DNA from: Ditibartonella apihabitans | GTDB taxonomy: Bacteria > Pseudomonadota > Alphaproteobacteria > Rhizobiales > Rhizobiaceae | Assembly: GCF_002007485.1 (NCBI RefSeq) | Contig: NZ_CP015820.1 | Location: forward strand, 248,001 to 312,000 | DNA length: 64,000 nucleotides | Direction: 5' to 3' | Shown: in pieces, positions 31,926 to 42,557 of the stretch | Layout: the number at the start of each line of letters is the position of its first letter | How positions within the stretch are numbered: position 1 is the first letter of the stretch | The notes under the pieces: model-generated | Told to the model about the DNA's origin: nothing | What the model saw: only the letters and a program-made list of their open reading frames with translations | The model's database searches: none | Made by a program: the position numbers and the translations under genes

Positions 31926-32561
31926 TTATTGCGCATTCTTTGGCCACTCTTCTTGGTAAACAAGGCTTTCGAGCGGTACGCGTTTGCGCCAGCCTTTTTG
32001 TTCGAGTTCGGGGCTGTCGTAAAAGTGGCTGACATAGCCGATACACAGATAGGCGATAATGTCTATTTCGGCGGGAATCTTTAACAATTCCTTCAGCTCG
32101 TCATCATGATAGATCGAAACCCAGCCGACGCCGATGTTTTCAGCGCGTGCCGCAAGCCACAAATTTTCGACCGCACATACGCAACTATAAGCCGACATTT
32201 GCGGATTATGAAAACGGCCAAGACCGGTGCGGCCATCGCGCGAGCGGTCACATGTGACAACCAGATTAAGAGGTGCTTTGACGATACCCTGTAATTTCAG
32301 GCGGTTATAAAGTTTTCGCCTTTCATCGTTAAAAATTTTTGCTTCTTCGGCTGCCGCCCGGTCAAAAATTTCTTTGACTAGCGTTATTCGTTTTTTGTCG
32401 CGAATGAGAAGGAAATTCCATGGTTGCTGGAAGCCTACCGAAGGCGCTGAATGAGCCGCTTCAAGAAGCCTTTTAATAACAGCCTCTTCGAGTGGTTGAG
32501 GTAAAAATTCGTCGCGCACATCGCGCCGTTCATGAATAACTTTATAGATATCTTCCAACAT
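31926..32561 (-). CDS. bluB: 5,6-dimethylbenzimidazole synthase
   Basis: A 211-residue BluB, the flavin-destructase that converts reduced FMN and oxygen to 5,6-dimethylbenzimidazole, the lower ligand of cobalamin. It belongs to the nitroreductase fold but shows BluB features: ERRDVRDEF at the N-terminus, AAHSAPSVGFQQPWNF, and ENIGVGWVSIYHDDELKELL. This implies B12 synthesis or remodelling by the organism. I looked upstream for a cobalamin riboswitch and found none; no other cob gene is adjacent. The ATG at 32561 starts MLEDIYKVIHERRDVRDEF. Confidence 0.9.
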   Translation of the reverse strand: MLEDIYKVIHERRDVRDEFLPQPLEEAVIKRLLEAAHSAPSVGFQQPWNFLLIRDKKRITLVKEIFDRAAAEEAKIFNDERRKLYNRLKLQGIVKAPLNLVVTCDRSRDGRTGLGRFHNPQMSAYSCVCAVENLWLAARAENIGVGWVSIYHDDELKELLKIPAEIDIIAYLCIGYVSHFYDSPELEQKGWRKRVPLESLVYQEEWPKNAQ

Positions 32562-33093
32562 AAATTCTGTGCCGAACTCCTTAATAATTCTGCCGATGGT
32601 TGAATGAAAATCGTTCTCTTGGCGGCGTAAGAACGCTTTCCGAAATTTATTAGCCGTCTAACAAATGCCTTATAATTAATAATGTGAACCAATCAAGTTT
32701 ATCGCCGCTCTCGTGAGCCAATTTGAAAGCACAAAAATAGTCGAACATGTTTTCGGTCATGATTGGCGCAGGCAAGATTTTAAAAAATCAACAATCGTTT
32801 GCCAATAGTGTCAAACTATCTCTCAAGGAAAAAAACGGTGATTTTTTTAAACGGGAATTAGCGGGATAGAAAAAGCAATGAACAAGACCGGTTGGGAATG
32901 GAAAGATAAAGCCGCTTTGAAGAATCGGGTCTTCATTCAAAGAAGGAAATGGCAAATGAGTTAACCGGCAGATAAGTTAACCGGCAAAAAATTTAAACGG
33001 CAAAAAGTTAGCGGGCAAAAAATTTAAACAGCAAAATTTCGGGAATGTAGCGGGATGAGTCCCTATTTTTTGAAGCGGGTAAATTTTGAAGAT
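32562..33093. other. 532-bp intergenic region bluB/tRNA-Ala
   Basis: No gene or riboswitch seen. The right part carries a degenerate 16-bp tandem repeat (32959-33037). The remainder is AT-rich and unremarkable. Confidence 0.5.
32959..33037. repeat. Five degenerate tandem copies of a 16-bp unit
   Basis: Units in order: AGTTAACCGGCAGATA, AGTTAACCGGCAAAAA, ATTTAAACGGCAAAAA, GTTAGCGGGCAAAAA (15 bp), ATTTAAACAGCAAAAT. The consensus is roughly AKTTAAMCGGCAAAAA. It lies 57 bp from the 3' end of tRNA-Ala. The 16-bp spacing is not a whole number of helical turns. Confidence 0.85.
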
Positions 33094-33169
<76 letters not shown>

Positions 33170-33308
33170 ATTCAGGATGAGAAGGTCACGTTGTGACCCT
33201 CAGGGATAAAGACAAACTGTCTGGCGGCTTCTTAAATTGAGTGGCGCCAAAGATCAAGAGGGAAATTGCAATCTTTATAAAGAAAGCGACTTCCCTCTTT
33301 GTATTTCA

Positions 33309-33710
33309 TTAAATGTCGTCGTCTTTATGAACTTTATTGCCACCGGTGATAATGCCGCTAACGTCATCATCCTCGTCGTCTTCATCATCCGGCAAGAATG
33401 CGTCGTCATCATCGTCACCAAGATCGACATCCTCGTCGTCGCCGATATCGGGTATATCTTCGCCACCTTTGGTTTCATCGTCGGCATCTTCAAGCGAGAT
33501 GAATTCAGGCTTTTCTAATGCCGTCTCAAGGTCCTCCGTCTCTGTCTCCTCTTCCTCATCTTCGCCCTTAGCATCGGCTGTGGCGTCGAAATAGGATCTG
33601 GGGTAGGAGATCCCAGTATAAGGCGAAATAATCGGGTCACGATTGAGATCATAGAATTTCTTGCCCGTTTCCGGGTCTATTCGTTTGGTTCCAAGTTCAG
33701 GTTTTGCCAT
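33309..33710 (-). CDS. TIGR02300 family protein (FYDLN acidic domain)
   Basis: A 133-residue protein with the conserved N-terminal segment KPELGTKRIDPETGKKFYDLNRDP, which defines TIGR02300, followed by a long Asp/Glu-rich tail (about residues 48-133, with runs such as DDDDD and EDEEEE). The family is confined largely to alphaproteobacteria and has no established function. The low-complexity tail makes an antisense poly-Ser frame that is only a shadow. Its position between tRNA-Ala and divergent aroA is typical of Rhizobiales. ATG at 33710 has AAGAGG upstream. Confidence 0.88.
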   Translation of the reverse strand: MAKPELGTKRIDPETGKKFYDLNRDPIISPYTGISYPRSYFDATADAKGEDEEEETETEDLETALEKPEFISLEDADDETKGGEDIPDIGDDEDVDLGDDDDDAFLPDDEDDEDDDVSGIITGGNKVHKDDDI

Positions 33711-35985
<2,275 letters not shown>

Positions 35986-36000
35986 AAGACTTTAAGAGAA

Positions 36001-36062
36001 ATGTTATTTCCGGCCATGCGCCAAACTACCCCGCCAAAGAGCGGGCGGCAGGAAAATAACAT
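36001..36062 (+). promoter_or_regulatory. Long structured leader element upstream of rpsA
   Basis: ATGTTATTT-CC (36001-36011) pairs with GG-A-AAATAACAT (36051-36062), with one bulged A. Inside, CCCGC (36030-36034) and GCGGG (36041-36045) form a second stem. No T tract follows, so it is not a terminator for cmk. It sits in the cmk-rpsA gap, 75 nt before the rpsA start, and could be an autoregulatory leader or an mRNA processing site. The function is inferred. Confidence 0.5.
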
Positions 36063-36136
36063 CGTTTTAACACTAACCCGGCGCGCTCGTGCCTTATTTC
36101 ATAATTCTATCAAAAGGCACTTCTTCAGGAGTTTCT

Positions 36137-37837
36137 ATGTCACAATACAATCCCACAAAAGCGGATTTCGAAGCCCTTTTGGCTGAATCCCTCCAGACCC
36201 ATGATCTCGTCGAGGGTTCGGTTGTCAAAGGCCGCATCATTGCAATTGAAAAAGATATGGCAATCATTGATGCCGGTCTTAAAGTAGAAGGCCGCGTTCC
36301 GTTAAAGGAATTCGGTGCCAAGGGTAAAGACGGTTCGCTCAAGCCCGGCGATGAAGTCGAGGTTTATGTTGAGCGTATCGAAAACGCTATGGGTGAAGCT
36401 GTTCTTTCACGTGAAAAAGCCCGCCGTGAAGAGAGCTGGGTTCGTCTGGAAGAAAAATTCAACGCCGGTGAACGCGTTGAAGGTGTTATCTTCAGTCAGG
36501 TCAAAGGTGGTTTCACGGTTGATCTTGACGGAGCAGTTGCTTTCTTGCCGCGCAGTCAGGTCGATATTCGTCCGATTCGCGATGTAACGCCGTTGATGCA
36601 CAATCCGCAGCCTTTTGAAATTTTGAAAATGGACCGTCGTCGTGGCAATATTGTTGTTTCACGCCGTACAGTTCTTGAAGAAAGCCGCGCCGAACAGCGT
36701 TCTGAAATCGTACAGAACCTTGAAGAAGGTCAGGTTGTTGAAGGTGTCGTCAAGAACATCACCGATTACGGTGCATTCGTTGACCTTGGCGGTATTGACG
36801 GCCTCTTGCACGTTACCGATATGGCATGGCGCCGTGTCAACCATCCGTCTGAAATCCTGTCGATCGGTCAGACTGTAAAAGTACAGATCATCCGTATCAA
36901 TCAGGAAACACATCGTATTTCCTTGGGCATGAAACAGCTTGAAAGTGACCCGTGGGAAGGCATCAGCGATAAATATCCGGTTGGCAAGAAGATCAAAGGT
37001 ACTGTTACCAACATTACCGATTATGGTGCTTTTGTCGAAATCGAGCCGGGCATTGAAGGCCTTATCCACGTTTCAGAAATGAGCTGGACCAAGAAGAATG
37101 TTCACCCCGGAAAGATTCTTTCGACATCTCAGGAAGTCGAAGTTGTCGTTCTGGAAGTGGATCCGGCAAAACGCCGTATTTCTTTGGGCCTCAAGCAGAC
37201 ATTCGAAAACCCGTGGACAGCTTTTGCCAACAAATTCCCTGTTGGTTCTGTTGTTGAAGGTGAAGTCAAGAACAAGACCGAATTCGGCCTGTTCATTGGT
37301 CTTGAAGGCGATGTTGACGGTATGGTTCACCTTTCCGATCTCGACTGGAACCGTCCTGGCGAGCAGGTTATCGAGGAATACAACAAGGGTGATGTCGTCA
37401 AGGCTGTTGTTCTTGATGTTGATGTCGACAAAGAACGTATTTCACTCGGTATCAAGCAGCTTTCCGGCGACAAGGTCGGTGAAGCCGTTGCTTCCGGTGA
37501 ATTGCGCAAAGGTGCTGTTGTGACTTGCGAAGTGACTGCAATCCACGACAATGGCATTGATGTAAAACTGGTCGACCATGATCTCGAAACAACGATCCGT
37601 CGTTCGGATCTGTCGCTTGATCGTGATGAACAACGTCCGGAACGCTTTACAGTCGGCCAGAAGGTTGATGCACGCGTTACCGCATTCGACAAAAAGACCC
37701 GCAAAATCACAGTTTCAATCAAAGCTTTGGAAATTGCCGAAGAAAAAGAAGCTGTTGCACAATATGGTTCATCAGATGCCGGTGCTTCACTCGGTGACAT
37801 TCTGGGTGCCGCATTGAAGAAGCAGGAACAGGAATAA
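36137..37837 (+). CDS. rpsA: 30S ribosomal protein S1
   Basis: A 566-residue S1 with six S1/OB-fold repeats, binding mRNA leaders on the small subunit. The repeats are seen as VVKGRIIAIEKDMAIIDAGLKVEG, VEGVIFSQVKGGFTVDLDG, VEGVVKNITDYGAFVDLGGIDGLLH, IKGTVTNITDYGAFVEIEPGIEGLIH, VEGEVKNKTEFGLFIGL and VTCEVTAIHDNGIDVKL. ATG at 36137 (MSQYNPTKADFEALL) with AGGAG upstream is chosen over the in-frame ATG at 36089. A strong terminator follows. Confidence 0.97.
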   Translation: MSQYNPTKADFEALLAESLQTHDLVEGSVVKGRIIAIEKDMAIIDAGLKVEGRVPLKEFGAKGKDGSLKPGDEVEVYVERIENAMGEAVLSREKARREESWVRLEEKFNAGERVEGVIFSQVKGGFTVDLDGAVAFLPRSQVDIRPIRDVTPLMHNPQPFEILKMDRRRGNIVVSRRTVLEESRAEQRSEIVQNLEEGQVVEGVVKNITDYGAFVDLGGIDGLLHVTDMAWRRVNHPSEILSIGQTVKVQIIRINQETHRISLGMKQLESDPWEGISDKYPVGKKIKGTVTNITDYGAFVEIEPGIEGLIHVSEMSWTKKNVHPGKILSTSQEVEVVVLEVDPAKRRISLGLKQTFENPWTAFANKFPVGSVVEGEVKNKTEFGLFIGLEGDVDGMVHLSDLDWNRPGEQVIEEYNKGDVVKAVVLDVDVDKERISLGIKQLSGDKVGEAVASGELRKGAVVTCEVTAIHDNGIDVKLVDHDLETTIRRSDLSLDRDEQRPERFTVGQKVDARVTAFDKKTRKITVSIKALEIAEEKEAVAQYGSSDAGASLGDILGAALKKQEQE

Positions 37838-37890
37838 TCCTTTCAGTCCTGTTATCGCAGTTGACTGCGATGGCTTTTAGACAAATCAGA

Positions 37891-37919
37891 AAAACCCGCC
37901 TTTTGAGGCGGGTTTTTTT
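37891..37919 (+). terminator. Rho-independent terminator of rpsA
   Basis: AACCCGCC-TTTTGA-GGCGGGTT stem followed by TTTTT; an A-run on the other side makes it potentially bidirectional. Confidence 0.9.
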
Positions 37920-38456
37920 ATAGATGATAGCTTTTTTGCGGTTTTTAATTGAATTGCCGTTTCTCCTTTATAAAGCCTGAAAAACTGCATTATTCCTGCC
38001 TGATCAACACAACCGGTGAAGCACGTTGAATTAAGGATTTGCAAAAATAAATAATTTGCGAAAATTAGTAATTAAAAAAGCGGCTATCAGCTTATTTTTC
38101 AGCGACGAGAATAAGGAGGCTTCTTCCGTTTTTGAACAAAGCCTGGCAGGTACTTCTGGCCAATAATCACTTCATATCATTGAAGGCGGAGCCATATATA
38201 ATCCCGTTTGATAAGTGCGGTGGCGATTGTCTCTCCCTATTTTATCAAAGCAAAGGGAAACGGATTTTTTATGCTTTGAAAAATCAATAAAGTTCCGTTT
38301 TGCAATTGATTGAGCGGAATGCGCTTTGGTCTGTTTTTTAAAATATTTTGTTTCAAAAATTAAATGACAAAAGATAGAGGCGTTCGTTGATTTGTTTATC
38401 TTTGGCGAGCCACGTCATTCTTTTGTAAATGTTAGGCGAGGGGATAGGGAGTGACC

Positions 38457-38486
38457 AAAAAAATTCCCGCGAATTTCGCGGGAATA
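38457..38486 (-). terminator. Rho-independent terminator of secB
   Basis: On the minus strand ATTCCCGCGAA and the matching CGCGGGAAT form a stem followed by seven T. Confidence 0.85.
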
Positions 38487-38514
38487 ATGGAATAATCGAA
38501 GAATCTTTAAATTC

Positions 38515-38994
38515 TTACGAAGGATTGGACTTTTGTGCTTTTGCCTGTTCTTCGGCAATGCGCTTCTGGAATAGTCCTGCAAAGTCGATCGGGTCGATCA
38601 TCAAAGGCGGGAAGCCGCCATTACGTGTTGCATCGGCAACGATCTGGCGTGCGAAAGGAAAGAGCAAACGCGGACATTCAATGAAAACCAACGGCATGAT
38701 GTGTTCTTGCGGGATGTTCTTTACGCGGAAGACACCACCATAAACGAGTTCGACGTTGAAGAGCATATCCTTGCCTTCACCGGCTTTGGCGGTAAGCGAA
38801 AGGACAACATCATAGTTACCATCTTCCATAGGATTGGCGTTGACGTTGATTCCGATATTGATTTCGGGAGCTTTGTCTCTTGGTCGTAATGCCTGCGGGG
38901 CATTCGGGCTTTCAAATGAAAAGTCTTTCAGATATTGGGTGAGGACCGTAAATACGGGAGCTTCACCATTTTTATTTGCATCGCCTTCGGCCAT
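38515..38994 (-). CDS. secB: Protein-export chaperone SecB
   Basis: A 159-residue cytosolic tetrameric chaperone that keeps preproteins unfolded and hands them to SecA. Family signatures are clear: [13 protein letters not shown] at the N-terminus, and [48 protein letters not shown] in the core. ATG at 38994 has AAGG upstream. It is followed by its own terminator. The neighbours fxsA and the Tim44-like gene are the usual rhizobial ones. Confidence 0.97.
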   Translation of the reverse strand: MAEGDANKNGEAPVFTVLTQYLKDFSFESPNAPQALRPRDKAPEINIGINVNANPMEDGNYDVVLSLTAKAGEGKDMLFNVELVYGGVFRVKNIPQEHIMPLVFIECPRLLFPFARQIVADATRNGGFPPLMIDPIDFAGLFQKRIAEEQAKAQKSNPS

Positions 38995-39119
38995 AATGAA
39001 AACCTTCTATGATTAGCGCCAAAACGCGCCTTGTGTGGTTAGAGATAATATGGGCTAGCATGTCACGCGCATTGTTGCAATAAATGGGGCCCGGCCTTTC
39101 ACCATTTTTCACTCAATGA

Positions 39120-39644
39120 TCAATTTAAACGCTTGTTATCGTCATCTTTTCGCCATGGCGAATGTTCCGGGTCGGATGAATGATAATCCTCGGCATCAAG
39201 GTCGATTGTTTGCGAATGGCTGTTATCGTAATTGTTTTTTGTAAAACCGGATGAAAAAGAGGTGCGGACTATCATCTTTTTCGACACCCATTTCCATAAG
39301 AGATCGCGTATTTGCGGGATAAAAAGCAAAAGGCCGATAATATCGGTTACAAAACCCGGAATGATCAACAGGATAGCGGCTATAATAACCAACGCTCCGT
39401 GGGCAAGTTCACGATCAGGCATATGACCGGCGGCAAGCTCGCTTTGCATTTTGGTAAGAAGCGTAATTCCCTGAACGCGCAAAAGAACAAATCCCGCAAC
39501 CATTGATAAAATGATAAGACCTAAAGTTGCGAGAACGCCGATCTGTTTTCCGACAATGATGAAACCGGCAATCTCGATAAAAATTGCGATGAGCAAAATC
39601 ACACCGGCAATATTGGGTGTGTTACGGTAGATATTTCCCACCAA
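39120..39644 (-). CDS. fxsA: FxsA family membrane protein
   Basis: A 174-residue inner-membrane protein of the FxsA family, named for the E. coli protein that relieves phage T7 exclusion when overproduced; its normal role is not known. Three to four hydrophobic segments are visible, including ILLIAIFIEIAGFIIVGKQIG and LVIIAAILLIIPGFVTDIIGLLLFIP with the family PGxxTDxxG motif. A hydrophilic C-terminal tail follows. There is no ATG at the N-terminus: the start is TTG at 39644 or GTG at 39641, supported by AAAGGA just upstream. Confidence 0.88.
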   Translation of the reverse strand: MVGNIYRNTPNIAGVILLIAIFIEIAGFIIVGKQIGVLATLGLIILSMVAGFVLLRVQGITLLTKMQSELAAGHMPDRELAHGALVIIAAILLIIPGFVTDIIGLLLFIPQIRDLLWKWVSKKMIVRTSFSSGFTKNNYDNSHSQTIDLDAEDYHSSDPEHSPWRKDDDNKRLN

Positions 39645-39825
39645 CGCTATCCTTTCGACGGTTTTTTATGAGTTTAATGCGTTCTATAGTACAATTCCTT
39701 CTTTAAATAGGGATTAAAAAGCCATATTTGAATGATGGCTTTTGCTGTTCTATATGTTTATGTCAACGATTATTGCCACACTCTTCGTAGTGGTGCCCCT
39801 TTAATTTTGGAGATTGGCCGCAAAG

Positions 39826-40515
39826 ATGGATTTCGACATTGTACTGGTTATTGCCCTGGTTATTGCCGTAGTGGTGTTTTTGCAGCTACGCAGTGTGTTG
39901 GGAAAACGTACGGGTTTTGAAAGACCGCCTTTCGACCCTTATTCACGCCAGCCGGAAAATGCGGAAGAAAAGGAAAACGATACGGTTGTTGCATTGCCGA
40001 AACCGGAAGCAAAAGCAGCCGATGATTTTTCCGATATTGATAAAATCGCACCTGAAGACAGCGACCTTAATAAAGGCTTGCGCGCTATCCGCAAAGAAGA
40101 CGCAACATTTTCACCCAATTCATTTCTGGATGGGGCAAGGGTCGCATATGAAATGGTTGTAACAGCCTTTGCAAAAGCGGATAAAAATACCTTGAAATCG
40201 CTTTTATCCGATGATGTCTTTGCCGGATTTTCTTCCGCCATTGATGAGCGTGATAAAAAAGGTGAAACTGTCAAATTTACATTTGTCGGCATTGATAAAA
40301 TTGAAATTATCGATGCGTCGTGTGAGGCAGATATTGCGCAACTGACAATCAGGGTCGAGAGCGAGATTATCTCGGCAACTTACGATGATAGCCAGAAACT
40401 TGTCGATGGTGACCCGCAAACAATAGCTGAAATCAAGGATATCTGGACGTTTGCACGCAATGTCAAATCGCGCGATCCGAACTGGAAAATTATCGGCACA
40501 GAAGATGGTGAGTAA
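39826..40515 (+). CDS. Tim44/TimA family membrane-associated protein
   Basis: About 229 residues with one N-terminal membrane helix (DIVLVIALVIAVVVFLQL), an acidic linker, and a C-terminal Tim44-like domain from about residue 95 (FLDGARVAYEMVVTAFAKADKNTLKSLLSDDVF). Bacterial members are alphaproteobacterial relatives of the mitochondrial import component; in Caulobacter the homologue TimA is a membrane protein of envelope function. ATG at 39826 (MDFDIVLV) is chosen; a TTG at 39814 is too close to GGAG. In relatives mltA usually lies between this gene and the Smr gene; here only 58 bp separate them. Confidence 0.85.
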   Translation: MDFDIVLVIALVIAVVVFLQLRSVLGKRTGFERPPFDPYSRQPENAEEKENDTVVALPKPEAKAADDFSDIDKIAPEDSDLNKGLRAIRKEDATFSPNSFLDGARVAYEMVVTAFAKADKNTLKSLLSDDVFAGFSSAIDERDKKGETVKFTFVGIDKIEIIDASCEADIAQLTIRVESEIISATYDDSQKLVDGDPQTIAEIKDIWTFARNVKSRDPNWKIIGTEDGE

Positions 40516-40573
40516 TTTTCTCTAGAAACGCTAGGTTCAGCCGATCACATCGGGCGTATAATTTGAAGGTTGC

Positions 40574-41137
40574 ATGACCATGGCTCGTGACAATAATCGG
40601 GATGAGTTTGATCGGCTGAAACTTGAAGACCGTATTTTATGGGATAAAGTGAGAAGTACTGCAATTCCCTTGGCAAAATCGGAGCGTTTCACTGTCGAGA
40701 TCAAGGATATGCCAGCACTTTTCTCAATGGAGCTTTTACGGCAAACCAGACTGAACATTATAACCGATGATAAGAGTGATCGGAAAGAAGCTCTGCCGAA
40801 GCTTTTTCCTTTTGATAAACCGACCTATCGTAAAATATCGCGCGGGCGTGTTGATATTGAAGGACGTGTCGACCTCCACGGCCTCTATCGCGATGAAGCC
40901 TATTCGTTGCTCCTTAATTTTCTACAATCAGCGCGCCATCGAGGTTTACGACATGTCCTTGTAATAACCGGTAAAGGGTTGTCACAGGGCAGCGAAGGTG
41001 TTTTGCGGCAAGCCGTTCCCCATTGGCTGGAAACTGCACCTTTCCGCCAGATTATATCTTCCTTTGAAGATGCTCCGCGAAATCACGGTGGTAAAGGTGC
41101 GCTTTATGTGCGCTTGCGGCGGCAATCAAAAAACTGA
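40574..41137 (+). CDS. Smr/MutS2 domain protein
   Basis: A 187-residue stand-alone Smr-domain protein. The Smr domain occupies the C-terminal half, with the signature DLHGLYRDEA and VLVITGKGLSQGSEGVLRQAVPHWL, and GGKGALYVRLRR at the end. Smr domains are nicking endonucleases or RNA-binding modules; the role of the alphaproteobacterial form is not established. ATG at 40574 has AAGG 5 nt upstream; an in-frame ATG at 40580 is an alternative. Confidence 0.88.
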   Translation: MTMARDNNRDEFDRLKLEDRILWDKVRSTAIPLAKSERFTVEIKDMPALFSMELLRQTRLNIITDDKSDRKEALPKLFPFDKPTYRKISRGRVDIEGRVDLHGLYRDEAYSLLLNFLQSARHRGLRHVLVITGKGLSQGSEGVLRQAVPHWLETAPFRQIISSFEDAPRNHGGKGALYVRLRRQSKN

Positions 41138-41470
41138 TTTGATAAAACTGTTCTGCCTGTTTTTCTGATTGTCAGGACTTATTTTCTGTACTCTATAATT
41201 TAATTGGTAGCGGATATAATTGACGTTCAAGCAGATGCTGTGGTTTCAAAACAGATAGTTTTGATTGGCTGATGAACCTATCCGAGCGTTGAAAAAATTA
41301 TCGTTTTCAATTTCTGGCAGGAACGAGAAAATAACCGGAAAGCTTTTGAAACAGGCAATATGAAATAAGATCTGCCGAAATTGGATCATGAAAAGAATTA
41401 TCAAATCGCCGGATTATGTAACAGTGAAGATATAGAGAAAATAGCAGAGAGAGCAATAATGACGAGGTTT
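41138..41470. other. 333-bp convergent intergenic region Smr/DUF1402
   Basis: No gene, tRNA or clear terminator seen. No recognisable remnant of mltA or of a regulator gene. Confidence 0.45.
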
Positions 41471-42436
41471 TTAAAACAGCTTTTCAAGATCGCCGATTTT
41501 GCTGTTTACAAACCAGCCGTAATAATTTTCTTGCGGCAATTTGGGTTGTTCCCCATGTGCAATGGCTTGCTTGTTGTCTTCAGCCAATGCGCGTGCCCGC
41601 GCTTCCGCACCTCCGGTATTATAAAGTGTTGCAGTCAAACCCGGATTATCCGAAATATCAAAACCGGCAATCTGGCGGTAAGCGTCGATGGACTGGCGGA
41701 TTGTTGCAGCAATATAGGGAATGGTCTGGTCGGGGTCCATAATAGTTTTATAGACTTGCCCGCCATTTTCCGCAGAAAGCTTGGGCAAACCGGAAATCCG
41801 GTTAACGCGGTCGGACATCATTAAAGCAGTGAGCGGATTAACCTGTCCCAGTCCAAAGGTCTGGCCGGCAAAAAACGGTTGGAAAAATACCGCACTGAAA
41901 CGGTTATTGGGATATTTCTTCCCGTCAACTGTTTTGCCACGAAAATCCTTATTCCAGATATTTTCACGACATGTCCATAATCTATAGCTATCCGAGAGAC
42001 CATTGCATGAAGAAAATTGTGGGCGTTTAACAAAATCCGTTACGTCTTCCCCGTTATAGGCAAATTGAACTCCCTGATTAAGATAGGACATGCCTTTCAC
42101 ATAATAGGTCTGCAAGCGGTCATAGACATCAACATTATAAGTGTGTTCGCCGATGATTGCGCCTGCGATATGAATAGGGGCAATGCCATAATCTTTTGCG
42201 GTTGCGACAATGCGTGCCCTTAGTTTTGAGTCATTCTTCAGAAGATTATAGATTTTCGTATATTTTGCAGCATAGCTTGTTGAAAGTTCGCGCGTGCGTT
42301 TTGCCGAAGCACCGGGAACGGGCGGTTGTACCGTATTACGATTACCGGGAGGAACGAGTGTGACGGCCTCGGCTTCGGTGAGCAATGATAAAATCAACGG
42401 GATAATCAAACACAGCTTCTTCATGAATATTGGCAT
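41471..42436 (-). CDS. DUF1402 family exported protein
   Basis: A 321-residue secreted protein. A signal peptide (MPIFMKKLCLIIPLILSLLTEAEA, cleaved near residue 24) precedes a domain typical of DUF1402, a rhizobial family of unknown function with lysozyme-like features: IAPIHIAGAIIGEHTYNVDVYD contains a Glu placed as in lytic transglycosylases, and FGLGQVNPLTALMM resembles their G-x-x-Q motif. A role in periplasmic murein turnover is inference. ATG at 42436 has AGGG upstream; ATG at 42424 is an alternative. It lies next to a class A PBP gene on the same strand. Confidence 0.82.
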   Translation of the reverse strand: MPIFMKKLCLIIPLILSLLTEAEAVTLVPPGNRNTVQPPVPGASAKRTRELSTSYAAKYTKIYNLLKNDSKLRARIVATAKDYGIAPIHIAGAIIGEHTYNVDVYDRLQTYYVKGMSYLNQGVQFAYNGEDVTDFVKRPQFSSCNGLSDSYRLWTCRENIWNKDFRGKTVDGKKYPNNRFSAVFFQPFFAGQTFGLGQVNPLTALMMSDRVNRISGLPKLSAENGGQVYKTIMDPDQTIPYIAATIRQSIDAYRQIAGFDISDNPGLTATLYNTGGAEARARALAEDNKQAIAHGEQPKLPQENYYGWFVNSKIGDLEKLF

Positions 42437-42557
42437 GTGCTTACCCTATCTAAGATTGCAAAGGTTTGTTCGTTAAAGGTCTAGTCGTTACAAGAGCATT
42501 TTTATCGAGTCGATAGTAAATTGCTAGATATATCGGATATTTTTAGCGCGTTACGCA

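Larger units (their letters stand above)
37838..38514. other. 677-bp convergent intergenic region rpsA/secB
   Basis: Flanked by the rpsA and secB terminators. The roughly 540 bp between them are AT-rich, with no tRNA, no ORF with a ribosome binding site and no obvious gene remnant. Confidence 0.5.

Noticed and set aside
32562-33093. Possible cobalamin riboswitch upstream of bluB
   Set aside because: Searched for the B12 box (GCCACTG on the coding strand) and found none.
33337-33594. Poly-serine plus-strand frame
   Set aside because: Antisense reading of the Asp/Glu codons in the acidic tail of the TIGR02300 protein.
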